Shown: one piece after another, positions 23,755 through 38,700 of the stretch
Layout: each line of letters starts with the position of its first letter
How positions within the stretch are numbered: position 1 is the first letter of the stretch
Source of the DNA: Antedon bifida
Lineage: Eukaryota > Echinodermata > Crinoidea > Comatulida > Antedonidae
Reading direction: 5' to 3'
Length of the DNA stretch: 64,000 nucleotides
Assembly (NCBI GenBank): GCA_963402885.1
Contig: OY727099.1
Location: 18,929,001 to 18,993,000, forward strand
Translations under genes and position numbers: made by a program
Notes under the pieces: model-generated
Told to the model about the DNA's origin: nothing
Databases searched by the model: none
The model's input: the letters and a program-made list of their open reading frames with translations, nothing else

Positions 23755-26700
23755 CTAAGCTTGTACGGCTTCTTCAGGCTTCATCTGGATGGTGACCACT
23801 TCATCTCCAAACCTGTCATTCGTATCAGCCTCTGGTGGTAACTTAACGTTATCTGCTTCTACTCCATTCAACGCTTCTTCTGGTTTCATCTGAATTTTAG
23901 CGACGTCGTCGCCAAGTTCCTTCAGTGTTGTTTCTATATCGGATCTCTTCTTGCGTCTTTTTAGGATTTTGTAAGATGCTTTGTATCCTTTAGCAGTGTT
24001 TGATCCATCGCTATGAAACAGGAGTTTGATCTCGCCTTGTAATTGCAAAACCATCTTTGATTGGGAACCACACAATTTGTAGCTTTGACCGTCTACACTT
24101 TGTGTAATCTGAAAATGAAAGAGCATGGTAAGGTAATCTATTTTTAAAGAATTAAGGCAAATCGCGTAGCTTGTCCAATGTAGAATCTGTCTCTATCCCC
24201 CACTGCACTCCGCGCTTTTTTGTAAAAATTGTCATAAGGAATAACATAGATTCTATATTACCGCTCGTCTGTGTAAATTGGCCTTTATACTCTGCAGTAG
24301 ATGCGTACTAGTTACCCATATGTTTGTATGCCTTGTTTTCATGTCAGAAGAACTAAACACAAGGATATCGACTGAACAATTTCAGGTAAAATGAAACGAG
24401 GGTAATTCAAAATTAAACCGAACACATCTCGACAACTTATCTTTTTTCTCATATTATATACAGTATTTACAATTAAAAGCGTATGTTCATTTAGGAGTGC
24501 AGTAGTACTTCTCCAAGATATATGAACATTATCACCCCCAACCGGAATTTAAAGAGAGACTACGTAATTTACCTGCAAGTAATCATATTCACAAGTTGGT
24601 CCTCCCTCCTCGAGTTCAAATTCCTCAAAAGTAAGCTGAACAACTTGTGTGTCTTTAGCGTCGATGTTAGCTTTGCAGTGATCATTGTTGTCGTATTGTT
24701 TCGGGTAATTTGGTGACGAAATTGAACCACTGAATCCAGCCAGCATCATGTCACAGCTTGCCACTGTATTAGTAATGATGATATTAGTTATTGAATTAAA
24801 CATGCATTTTCATTTGAATGCCTTTTCTGTTAATAGTATGGAGACAGGCAAATAATTATGAAGTACATTTCGGTATCAATGCACGTAGTACTGTATAAAA
24901 GCCTTTTGGAACAATACAATACTATACGTTTAGATTGTATCATATACCATTTAGTTACTGTATCGTAGCATACCGGTTGTGCAACCGTTAATTGTTAACG
25001 AGCTATTGTTTCAGGACGAAGATGGTAGTTTAACTTTGTGGAAGGTAGACGGAATTCTTACACGTTCCACTCATCACGGTTAAATTCCCGTGTTCTTAGT
25101 CTGCTGTCCAGAAACGAAAACTCCCTCGTTTATGTACGGTAAGATACTACAGTATCTGCCACTATTGTAGTCTAATACCCCTTATGTTGTAGTAGCATAT
25201 AATTTCAAAAGAAGCCCGATAGGACTTGCCACTCACCATCTGCCAATGTTTCTTCTGCCTCAAAACTCTCATAGTCTGCTTGGAATCCCTTCTTACTCGT
25301 GCCTTTGTCGCTATGGAACTCTACTTTTACCATGTTAGTCTCCGACGTCCAGTGGAAGGGTGACCGAGAACCACAGAAGATAGCCTCTGTTCCCGATCCT
25401 TCATCTGTCAGCTATGAAAATTATAAAAATAATGTGTTAAAATAACAGATTGTTGCATACAAAACAATTCCCGTTGAAGCTAGCTAAAGTTAAATTTGAT
25501 TGGTACAGACGTAACGTTTTTACGAAACTTACTCTGACGTAATCCTTCTGGCAGTTTCCAGAATTCTGCAATTTGAATACATTAAATAAGACTCGAACTC
25601 GACGACCACTCGTCACCCTGATCTTCGTCACACAGTCGGCGTTCGCCATGTATTTATTTGGGAAATTTGGTGAGCTGAACGATCCAGAGTTGTCCGTGTG
25701 TTTCATATTGCAGCCTTTAGCTAAAACATAAAGAAGTTTTTTACCAATTACTATCAAGTAACGACTGATACATTAATTGCATATTGCTCAGGAACCTCGG
25801 TCTCCATTTTGCATCTGGTTTTTCCTATTATTTCATGGCAAAAACGTACTCTAGACAACTTACTTGTACATACTGCCTTTGAGCATGTTTGCTGTTCGCC
25901 GTCAGGTTTTGTATCTAGATTGCATTCGGAGTCATCCAGTACTTTTTTATCGACCGGACTTTGACAAGTTACAATTCTGGTTTTAATGCCATCACCGCAT
26001 GTCACAGAACACTACAGAATGAAGAAGAAGTAGGCAGCCTTTTAGTAGAGAACTATACATTCCACCCCATTAGTATAATTCAGAAGTTACTGTACACAGT
26101 GTGGTCGTAAACAAATATTTTTTGAAAGTAAAGAGGTAATATTTCCGTAGAGTGCCAGTATTCTTTTTCTATCATTCATGTTGGCAATGTAGAAACTCCA
26201 TTTTATGACATTTACCCCACTCTTTTCATCCATTTAATTTAAACACTGTCTACCTGTAATCAACTGTTGATCCAAAATTTACCTGGCTATATTTTCCAAT
26301 TGTCCACTGGTTCAGAGGACATGGTCCTTGGTCACATGGTCGCTGTTCAGCCGGCTCAACGTCATTACACATTGTTGTTGCTACTGGCTGTCCGTCTAAT
26401 GTACAAGTGACGTCACGTGTCTCTTGACCTGAACCACAACTCTTCGAGCAAGTTGACCAAGAACCTGTAGTCCATTCTGGAGTTCCCGTGCTAGCCATCT
26501 GGTAGTATCTGAAGCCAGCATTTGGCTGTACGACATCGCCGTATTCTGAGCCGTATTGTTTGAAAACCTAACGTAGATATTCACAATAACTACATTTAAT
26601 AGTTATATACTAAGGATATTAGTATATATATAATAATATTGTAAGTGCTGAGCCATAACTTATTTTATCATTTACATACGATCTGTGTTGATCTGCGATT

Positions 26701-29700
26701 TTCAATATAACAAAATTATTGTAGGTACGTACCAAAATTTCAATAACACCAGTGGTTGGTCCTTTGATAGTAAGGTAGTCAGGCTCGTCGTATGAATAGT
26801 AAAGTACGTCTGCGCCAGCTGACGTCAGACCTGAATACGTCCGCTCATTATTCTTACCAATGACCATCTCACCATTGAATTTTACACCTATTAACAATAA
26901 TGATTGATACATTAATATCTTCTTTCCCAATATCATTTAACTCATAAAAACTGAATACACTTGACTGCGATTTTTCACTAAGAGTTTATCTAAAAGCATG
27001 AATAATGCATTCATGTGAATAATTATGGCATGAAGTAGGACATTATAGACACGCTATATTAACATGGACATGCATCAAGTAGGTTGTGTCAACAGTTTGA
27101 TGCAAGCCAGTTCTTTGCCTGAATGGTATAGACGTTAGCTAATGAAACTGTTGGCCTTAGTTTAGAAACCTTTGACCACATTGTTGGATGTTTTAAATAG
27201 CGTTGTTAGAGATTATGCATACCTAGGAACGTATACTGTCCTCTGTCGATAGCAATAACGCTTGTTGCTCCAATTGGTACGGAAGCAACTTTGACGAATT
27301 CTAAAGAAAGATAAAAAGTAAATTGTCAATGCTAGTTTTAATCCTAATAATTGATTGAGTGGTATCACAGTAATTGTCTAATAATTTAAAAAAATATTCC
27401 TACCTCCAAACACACCAACAGTCTGAAGTCCAGTAGTAGAAGTGCATTTGCTGCCATCACCGTTGCAGATTCCACATCTATCAAACTCGGCTGTAGAATG
27501 TAATTTCCCATCACATCCAACATTCTATAAAAATGGACTTATATTAATACTGAAATATTCGTGCAGAGGGGAAAAATAATTTCATTCGATGAAAATGTCA
27601 TTTTTACTGGGCTTCGCCTTGTGAAAATATAGTCTTTCATCTTTCACCGCATAATTTCTATAATATTACCATCATATTAAACAAACACATACTAACCAAC
27701 TACCTTTTCATGGAGAGTTTCACTGCATTTTCATTAGAGTTTCCGATTTCCGACCACCTAGGCCTTACGAATGTTTGTTGGTCTTGAATTATAATATAGT
27801 TTGTCGCAAATCAAAAGGTCAAAGTTATTGAAATGATTGTATTTTACTTACTTCACAACGACCTGAAATGCACATCTTATACGCATTGTAAGTGTCGTTA
27901 AAATCGCATCGGGAACCATCGATGAACTGTCCAAATTCAAGTGAGTAGATTGTCGTTCCTTCTATTCGTGCACAATTAAGTTTACAGAAACTATCGACTG
28001 TATAAAAAAACAAACATTAACATAATTAGCTCGGTAAATCTGTAAAACTACGTCAAAGGTACCTATTGTAAGTCAATATATTTTTTTTAAATGGTTTTGT
28101 TTTATATAGCATGTCGTACATTTTTTATTGAAAAATACCCTACTTACAGCTATAAAAATAATTCGGTTGCCATTCAAAGCCTTCTCCAGAAGGATGGTCA
28201 CTCTGTTTGGCGCATTGCTCTTGTACAAATGCAAGCTGTGAGGTTTCACAATTCTAGACATAAAAAACAGTAATAAAAGTAAAATTTAGTTCTGTTAACA
28301 CCAAGCCCGGTCCAGTCATAAGCGAGACTCTGTGATTCATGAAACATATTTTGTATTCAAGTATACTTAAAGCTCTGTCTGTTGTCACAGTGTAGACAGA
28401 TCTTAGCAAGATGATTAATATTAATATTGTTGTAAAAATTTACCTGTAAATTGCAAACGTCCAGTTTAACTGCATTTCCCTCACAGACTTTTCCACCAAA
28501 TGCTGGCCTACAAAACAAAAGTAGTACATATTTTCACTACACCTAAAGAAATGTTGAAGAACCAAGAGTTCACATTATTATTTGTCGTGAATCTTTCTCC
28601 TACTTCTCGTTGTGTCATAATTATTTAGATCGTTTGTTTAAGTTCCTATACAGATAGGAACCATTGCAATCAAGAAGTGTATGTGTGTACTGTACATGCA
28701 TAATGTGTACGTACTACTGTATGTGCGCTTGTTCTGTTGTGCGTGTGTGTGAGCACATGTAATTCACTTTGATTTGTTTAAATAACAGACTTCTCTATAA
28801 TCTAATTAGCCCATTCAGTTACAATATTTCCGGGAAAGGTAATTAAATTTTGTTACGATTTTCCAAGACCACAATGGAAATAATTGTTTGATTTATAATA
28901 TCACAAAATACGGGATAAAAATTCAAAACATATTCAGATTAATAATGCGTAATATTGTTATTGTATTTGGAAACCAATGGTAATATTGTTTGAACTTACG
29001 GTGGATTATCACATCGACGAGTTTTACTCCGCACACCGCCACCACACGATCGGGAGCATTGGGTCCACTCATTGTCATAACCTGACCAACCACCGTCCAC
29101 GGCTTCGGGACCGTCAGACCCAAAATCGGTACATACTCCTTTGCGACACCACTAGATTGTGTAAAACACATTAGAAGAAATAATATATACAACTAGAACC
29201 CTTAGTAACACTATGTTGACTTATCATTCAATGTCAAAGTTATATCCAAATATTTACATTCGCTAAATATATTATTACCTTTCAGTACGGTAGGCCTACG
29301 CCGATTTTTTTTTCTTTTGTGGTTACCCACCACCTTTATTCATTCAACGTTTCATAAACAATAATTACAGAATCTCTGTACATTTTCTCCATTGTTCATA
29401 AGCCGAAATGTTTGTATTATCAGACACTAATAGCCACATTCGTTACTATATATTGGTATGGTGTGTGTACATAATAATAACAAAGTACCAATACATGTCA
29501 ATTATAAGTAATAATAATAATGATTAGATAGTATAGTATATTGACTAAAATGTCATATTAATATAACATTCAAAGGACATATTAAATGTGGAAGACAAGG
29601 AAATGTATCGAATTATAATATTCTGTAGAGATTATTATAACCGTCAGGTTGTCGGCATAATAAAGTATTGACATTGCTGTTGAAATACAACATAAACTAG

Positions 29701-32700
29701 ATGTTAATTATAAACAATGTATTGATGTGTAATATGGAATAAATACAAGTTTTGAAGAAAGTCTAGGCCTACCTTTCCCGGAAGACATTCTGAGCCTTCG
29801 AGCATCGGTGTTCCCATAGTAAAACATTCATTTCCAGGCCTCATACACCAGAGCATATTGCAATCGCCCTATAGAAAATATTTTTTGTTTGTAAAGCTCT
29901 GTGTACACTATCAAGCTAGTTTGAAACAAAGTGTGATGTGCCCAAAGATGATAGTGATATGCCCAAATATGGTAGTGATATGGCATCATCATGTCCATGG
30001 GCACATCACATTTTATTTTGTCACATAAGGTTTGATAGACAAAGCTTAAAGAACGTAAAGTTCTGTATTATATTGACATAACGCATGCGTGTTAAGTTTT
30101 AATTTTAAAAATAATGATATTTACAAATGCCTACAGTATTCATTTATTTATTTTAACTAGTTAGTCAGATAATAAAATAAAACTTTAAAATTCAACATGT
30201 TTAAACATGTAATTTGTATAATATTCAAAAATAAATTTCGTAATGAATTATGTAATTAACAAATACATATACTAATACATAATAATAAACTGAATGTAAA
30301 AGAGACAAATTTAACTCAGTCTAATACTACTGTTTTAAAGTGCATGATTTTATGTTTGTGGTTTTTTTTAATATTTTCTAAAAAGTATACTTAATTGTTA
30401 TATTTTTTTTATTACCTTTTTGAAACTACATTCCCCAACACTGTCTTCAAATGTGAATTTGCATTGCTCATCGGTACTAAAAACTTGACCCGGTAAACGA
30501 TCATTCAAAGAGATATCGAATATTTTTCCTTGACTCTGGTTGTCTAAGCAGTTGACGTCTCGTTCCCTGAGTTTAAACATAACATTTAATTAAACTACAC
30601 ACTTACTAATAAGGGATTCGTTATTTCTAGGCCTCCACTGATAATTGTACACATTTAAGCGGAAACTCCACGGAACCATGCCTTCCCCACTCCGCCTTAG
30701 CTATATCACTTACAATATGGTAATACACTGTGGTTTCATAATTACCATCAAAATAAGAAATCTAAGATCAAATTTAAATAACCAAATGGAAAAACTCAAC
30801 TTTTGCCAAACCATTTGGAACTATAGTCTCTCCTCTCCCTCCCAACTGAACTACCTCTATTAAATATAACTTACTGGAGGTAACTTTTAATATAGTCGGC
30901 ACTACAAGTTGACCATTGCATTCCCTCTAGACCTTGTGCTGTTATTGACGCCATTAGATTCTTATTTGATGGACAATCATTAAATTCGCCGTCGTGTTTC
31001 ATTCCAAGACTATTAACAACAAAAACGTATAGTTTAACAAGTTTTACCAATCATTCACATCCATGAATGTGCTTGTTTTCTCCAATTTACACGTTCGTTG
31101 ATTAATGATATTTTACTAATGGCAATACTTATGATAAAAGCGTTGATGATAGCATTGTTAATGTTCATTGTATAATTCGATAAACAACACAACTCTTCCA
31201 TGTAAAAGGTTTTCATGCATAAATAAATGCTTTAAAAATATCTTTAAAATTGCCAATTATTTTTAAAGTGAACATATCATGCCTTACTTGTGTCCCATTT
31301 CGTGCGCTATCGTTGTGGCGGTTCCAAGTCCAGTATCTTCGTTGATAGAGCATCGGTTATCAGGTTTGCAAGCGACGCCTACTCCGGCAAGTCCGGTGGT
31401 TGCGGAGTTGATCGTACCATCTTCCGTAACTCGATACAAGTTGGTTCTAAAATTTAACAAGAATGTACCATATTTAATAAATACTAGTAATCTAGTTTTC
31501 TTAATATCAACATGTTTACAATTTTCGTAAATACTTTCCTATTAAGACAGACCCCATTAAAACTTTACTTCCAAGTATTGCGTTATAAATATAAAAATAC
31601 ATAATATATAATATTAAAAATAGAGACTTCACTTGTATTCTTTGATCTATAAATGCTACTTTTGAGTCAATTGACCAAAACATGTCTTCGTTTTTCATTA
31701 AAGTAGTATTTTATTTCCAAATGTATATTTGGTAGATAAACCCTAATTATTATAAAATTTACATTTCATATATAGACAAATTTGGGATAAATGGTCAATG
31801 AAAGTGATACAGTAATATCATCAAGATTCAAATAAGAAATAAATCTAAATTTCTGAGGAGAAAAAAAATGCAGTTCTTTTATCAAAGTATGGCATCTCTG
31901 TTTTGTACGAGTTACCGGTACCTTGTAACAATGGCAGCAACATCCGGGTTAAGTGATTTGTATCTGTTGAGATGCCATTCGCAGAATGATTTAAGTGAAT
32001 CGTGAGCTTCTAAACCATTTTCGTCCTCTTTCAAAGCCGGTCCATCCTACAGTAAAGAATCAAGCGAAACACTACATGCATAATGTGTCTGAGAAAACAT
32101 CATGAATACTAGACATTATTTTTTATGTTAAAAAATTACAATATGGCCGAATTATTTCCTAAATAAAACTGAAATCACTTTAAATATTATCTCCCAGTGA
32201 GTAAAACATCATCGAAGAAAGACTTGAGGTCCACCTGAATTCTATTACCATTCAACCATACAGCAGAAAACGTTTGACACAACCTGGTCGATGGTTATAT
32301 AGCACCACCTTAGTGTGTTAATTATGTCATAATTAATATCATGAATTATTCATGATTTCTGCCTCAAACGTCCAGATTAATTATTAGTAAATATATTTTA
32401 CTTACGCTTTCATTTTCAATGACGACAAATCGGATAACTGTTAATGTCATGTCAATACCAATGCTGTTTTGTTCAAACAGTGATACCACCTAAATTTAAG
32501 AACAACATTTTAAAAATAGTATTTTTTAGTTAAAATCAAAAATGTGAGGCATTTGATGAATATACAAACTGCCTTAAAATACCGTGACGACAAATCTATA
32601 ACTTATACGTCACACTTGCCATCAGATTGTTTGTTGTCCGCTCACCTGTTTTTTATCATGCTAATTATTGCCTCATTTAAATACAACCCGTGTTATTGGT

Positions 32701-35700
32701 ATATAAGTACTCTAGGCGTTGATTTCAGTTCTGATGATTTTGATTTTAAATTTAAAGTTTGGTTTGGTGGTATCATGATAGTATTTTTTGTATGAAAAAT
32801 TATCTATAGGCCTATATAGGCCTATTAATTCATTCATTCATCTTCATCCCCGATTCTGATGAAAGAATCGTAGTTTAATATGTAAGCAAATATTTGTCAT
32901 TTTAATTGTGTATAAATTATACTATTACATTTCCTGAACCGAATTATAATTTTATTAGGTTATAAACTTGGTAATCAATATTATTAACATAACTTTAACC
33001 TATATTTTGCGGTTTTTATGGTAATATCATTACTTATAAGGTGGTAAAATTCGTTTGTAGGCGTAATATATTTTCCCCATTCTATCTTAAATTTTGTTCA
33101 TTAGTCGAATTAAATTGGTTGTATAATGGTGCAATTAGCAAAATAATGATTTTCTTAACAAGTTTTAAGTTTTTTAGAATCGGTAAAGTTCTTTGTATTG
33201 TGTCATCAAGTGTGATAAAAACGTCATAAGAATAGTAAAAAACCCTGTAGAGGATAAACCCATACATTTAAACAGTTTTTGCAATTGCTTCTAAATGATA
33301 TAATGTAGCCCGAATTCTTGTAGGCATACTTCAGAAGATTATGTCGTCCTAAAGCGTGACCGTGAATAACCTAAAGTCATTTAAAATATTTTTATAGCCT
33401 AAAATCTTGCATTAATAACGTCATTTATTATCATAATTACTTACAATATTCATAATAACTTGAAGATATTTTTCCAGATCATCTCCATAATGGCTAAACA
33501 TCGTATATCCAGCTGTCAGTAGCACTTCCAAATTCTTTTTTCCGGTTGTAAGTTGTGCAGCTATACATTAATGTTTAAATAAAAATAATATTATCACTTT
33601 ATAATAACAAAGTACACATACCTCAACAATATAACTAACAAAATATTATCTTAATGATGTATTGTCCCCGAAAACATGAAAATAAAGATGAATAAACAAA
33701 TGTATTAGCCATACACTGGCAATAGGGTTGGTTGAATCTGTCATTATAAGGACTTTATTTGTCCATTATAGGTGTTTTTTCTGTCGATTATAGGTGTTAT
33801 GGGCGCGTGTTGTTGTCCAAAATAGGGACTTTCCATATAAGGACTGTCCATCATGGGGACTTTTGGGGAACAGCACCGTGCACTGTGCGTCGTTCTACAC
33901 TGGAGTATTTGGGAGTAATTGAGAACAAGAATGATGATAGTTGAGGCGGATATCGTTGCTAGTGTCCTTAATAATTAGGAATATTGCCAGATAATTCATT
34001 TGTTTGTTAAATTGTGATATTATTTGGAATTCAACCCACTTGTGATGCTTTTAATAGTGATGGTCTCATTGTTTGAACAGATATAATATAATGATAGAAA
34101 CTCATGTTGATATTTCCAGCAAACACTTTCAATGTGTAATCAGCCTCTTTCACATTTACCCTTTATTAATTCGGCCAATACTAATTTCAAAGTAAACTTA
34201 CTATCACGTGATTAACTGTCGATCGATCCATGGTGTATGAATTAAATTCCCATATAGTAAGTACTGTATGTATTGTATTTGAAGTATCGATGTGTTACAA
34301 ATGGCGGTTGTAGTTGATTAGACAACGTCAAATAACCTTCTCATCAAAACACGAACTTTACATATGTTTCAAAGCTTTAATATTGTACATCTTGTAACTT
34401 ATTAACGTGTTTATAGTACTAAACCATCAGCTGATTATGTAATAATTTGCCATGTAACCCAATTGTCTCCTTTTCGCAATGATGATTTTATAAGGTTATC
34501 ACATTCATGTTTTTATATTGGCACAGGTTTAATGTAGAACTACTACAGAAATAATATCGATGAGTTTCTAAATGAGGGAATTTTTGTATTAATTCTAAAA
34601 ATCATTGTTTCAATGAGTGGATGTGTTATATTGACTGTCTTCTTTTTAGTCGCGTGGACGCGACTCAGTAGTTCACTCTGTCGGTCGGTCGGTCTGTCTG
34701 TCGGTCCGGTATCACTATGCGTTTTATCGCTTTTCTGTACTTTTTGAACCGTTTTGATGTACAGACAAGTTTTAAAGTACATTACTTTTTGAAAGTTCAT
34801 TTTTTTCTGAGAGCACGCGACTTATGGCTGTTGGCCTTGTTGTAAAGATCTTACAATTACAGAAAAATATTTTCTTCTGTAAGATCCATGTTGCTTGTTT
34901 ATGATTTTGTTACATAAATGTGAACTTGTATAAAACAAGTAATATATTTGTTTTATTGTAAGTCTTATTCACATTGACAAGGATTACGGTAAATGAATCA
35001 CTGTCCTATCATAAGTGGTAATCAATCCCCTGACACAAGGGTTTTTTTCGTGAACACCTTCTACCGGTCCAGTGGAATATTTCCAGTCAATCTCATGATA
35101 ATAATAATGTTATATTATCCCCATTCAACTCAGAAAAAGTCATTATTATTGATATCAAAGGCAGGCAATGGGCCTAGATTGCCAGGCAATGGGCCTAGAT
35201 TGCCAGGCAATGGGCCTAGATTGCCAGGCAATGGGCCTAGATTGCCAGGCAATGGGCCTAGATTGCCAGGCAATGGGCCTAGATTGCCATCTTTGTAGAC
35301 CTACTGTATTATAGAATCGGGTATGTGCTGTCTAGCATACAATGTCGTCACCCGGCTTAATCTTTTTACGTAGCGGTAAAAATCAACGCTTTTTTTTATT
35401 GCTTTAATTATAATGCCTCCACTTTGCTAGTTTAAATGTGTTGATATACGCACTGTTGACGTCTAAACTTCAATAAATATGCCAATAAACAAAGTTAATT
35501 TTTGCATAATAAACCGGATTAAGATAACTGTCATCAAAAAAATTGTGTTTGTTTTTAATGATCCACATGGCATTGATATGTGAATAAATAATCGTTACAT
35601 TCGGCATGGTTAACACATATGAAGTGTTCTTTGAGGGTAGAGTTTTCCAAAGATATTTACGTTAATCTTAATTTGAAGATCAGTGGAGCCAACCTCCAGA

Positions 35701-38700
35701 ACGCGATAATTTCTTAATGAACTTTTTGACGTACAGTATAAATAATACAGATTATTCCAAAACAATAGTGTTGAGCCACACATTTGATGTTTATGATATC
35801 ATAATGCTATAATGCAAATGAATAGAAAATAATAGTGTGATTGAGAGTACAGTAGAACTCTTAGAACACCGCCTAGGGAACACCTTTCTGTGAAACTAAT
35901 GAGGTGCAATTAGGCCTGTATTGTGTTTTAACACTACGACACTTGGGGACAGATGAATAAGGGTTCCCTTAATAGAGGTCCTTCTTATGAAGTTTGTTGA
36001 CAATTTTCTTTTTGTTGTGTCAACATTGGAATTATTATACAGTTGACTTTCACGATTCATTACGGTATATATTTCATCATCAGAAGTATTATATAGAATT
36101 AATTTTGCCCTTAAATTTAAAGTTAGGCTTAGACATTTTGTTTTTTTTTCCGAGTCTGATATTATTAACATATTTTGTTTTTCGTTATATCAATACTTAC
36201 GTGCAATCATGGTATCTAAGCCCCTTGTTTTTAGGGTTATATCCCTTTCGTCTTGTTTCGTCACACCGCATGTCTGTTCTGGGACGTGACGTGTGAACAC
36301 CACGTGCGTCGTCTCGTCTTGCGTATCAGCGTTCCTTCGTCGTCGATGTTCTGGTCTGAGTGGCTTGATGAAATAACTATTCTCAGCCGTATTCACCATT
36401 CCTTCCTAAACAGGACAATAATACAGTTCAGTAATTTAGATATTTTAATGAAAAAAGCCTATACAACATCCTCAGAAATGACATTCCAATGATGGAATTA
36501 TGTACCATCGGCTTTACTGTGTAGCTATATAAATTAATATGATGTTATTATTCTATGACATTATAAATATCGCTAATATAACTTTCGAATCGGCCGCTTT
36601 ATCAACGTACCAGACCATTACATGTACTGACGGCGGAAATGGAATTATTATGGTTTGCAGACGACCCGACATAGTAACAGTCTGTGTTCTTAGGTTTGTG
36701 TAGTGTGCTTCCATTGGCGCCAATTCTCTCAATTACAAAGTCACTCGAAAATACATCTAATAAAAAACAAGAGAAAACGTCACCTATATTAGCGGAAACA
36801 TTTATAGTTTATGGTTCGTTGTATGTGTCATAATGTTATTCAAAATGACATAAATACTTCTGAAAATGAAACATTAAAACATTTTTAGATACTATCGACA
36901 CTACTTGACAGGATAGGTTCTTTAAAATGGTACATTAAACATATTCTTGACGTGACGGAATAATTAGTTCAGAGAAAACGGATTTGATATAAAGGAATTT
37001 TGGAAATCGGCTTATCAACAAGACATAACGCAATATGGAAAAACACCTCGTTCATTATTCAACTATTATGAGAATCATTTAAAAAAATAAATAGCACAAT
37101 ATTTACATAAACAAATGGTAGCTTCATTTTCTTGATGTAAAGTTTGTTATAGGCCTATATTGTCCGTTTTAATATCAATTCAAATTAATGTATTTTTTTT
37201 AATCTCGTAGATTAGTTTTTATGTTTCATTTGGTCAAAATGGTGTATTCTGTAATTAGGTAGATTTTTACGTGTGTATCTTTCTATTAACAAGATGTTTA
37301 TTACTTTCAATTTCAAATTTTTACTTTTAATTTAAGAAAATACGTCTACTTTTCTTTTGAATGAAGAAATGATTAATCTTAAGTTATAGTCTATTATTTT
37401 TTGTAATAGGGCCAATTGCTCATATATAATTGAATAAATTCCCTGAAAAGAAAGCTGAGAACTCATTTAAACTTATTGGGTAAATCTGATTTTGTTTTTT
37501 GTTTTTTTTTTGTATTTTTCTCTTGGATGAACCGTTTTATTGTCAAATTTGTTGTATCTAGTTTTTTTTTTAAATAAATCAATAATAAAGTTCGTGTAGG
37601 CCTACTCAATACACAGAAAAACATTAATACTTGAAGTTCTTTTTCAAAATTGAATTTGAAAATGTCAACTAATAAACACGAATATGACGTAAATTGTAAT
37701 GTATAATAGTTATTATTAGCACTAATTGACAAGAACCAGTATATGCGTGTTAAAATAATCAAATCATAATATTACTTACTTAAATTCAACTGTAAATTGA
37801 GATGGAACTTTTCTCCGAGTGCGTTGAAAGAATAAGTAGCGGTGGCTTCAACTGATCGTTTGTTGATTCCCGTATCGCGTCGAGTTACAGATGTAATGTC
37901 ATATCCAGAAACTTAGAAAGAGAAAATAGTTAATTAATTATTGATACAATTTAGGAGTGTTGTTATTCAGACGTGGCAAGAATTGGTCAAATATAAAGAT
38001 GTCAAACAAAAAAAATACATGAAAATGAAGATTAATTAAAAAAAAAAAGACCTTGAATAGGCCATTTCGCAGGTTAATCAAGTCGATTACTTCCGTTGGA
38101 AAAAAATATCAAAATATTATGTTTTCAATTATAACAAGAGAAAACAAACGGTTAAATTCAACCAAAAACCCATTTATTTTTTTGTTTTAATATAGTTAAA
38201 TAAAGTTTGTTCAGGTAAATATAAATGTATTCAATACTTTATGTGACATTAAAAAGGCATAATAAACAAAAACATTATTTTTGCAGGAGGACAATATATC
38301 TTTAAAGGCTTGCAAGAATTGGTCTACAATCCACAAGAAACCGTCTTACCTTGAGAATGTTCTATTGTTCCAAAATAGTGAAATAGGTCATCTTTGGTTA
38401 GATCCTGAATCTGAAAAAATAGGAAATTAACATTAGTCCTAGTAGTGAAAAAAATGACATATGATATTGAACAATCATCTGGTCTACAGGGATAATAAAC
38501 CAAACAAATGAATTGAATCCTTTTGCTTTAATCGATAGTGGGATTAATCGATAGAGATGACCAATCAATAACGATATCAATTGATAGAAATGATTAATCG
38601 ATAGTGGTGATTAATCAATATTGGGATTAATCGATAGCGGTTATTAATCGATATCAGTGACTAAAGACTAAAAAATTGTGAGAATCAATCTATAAAGATT

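Noticed and set aside
34993-35298. Reading frame with GNGPRLP repeats
   Set aside because: Made by six exact copies of a 21-bp tandem repeat; no start context, no conserved flank.
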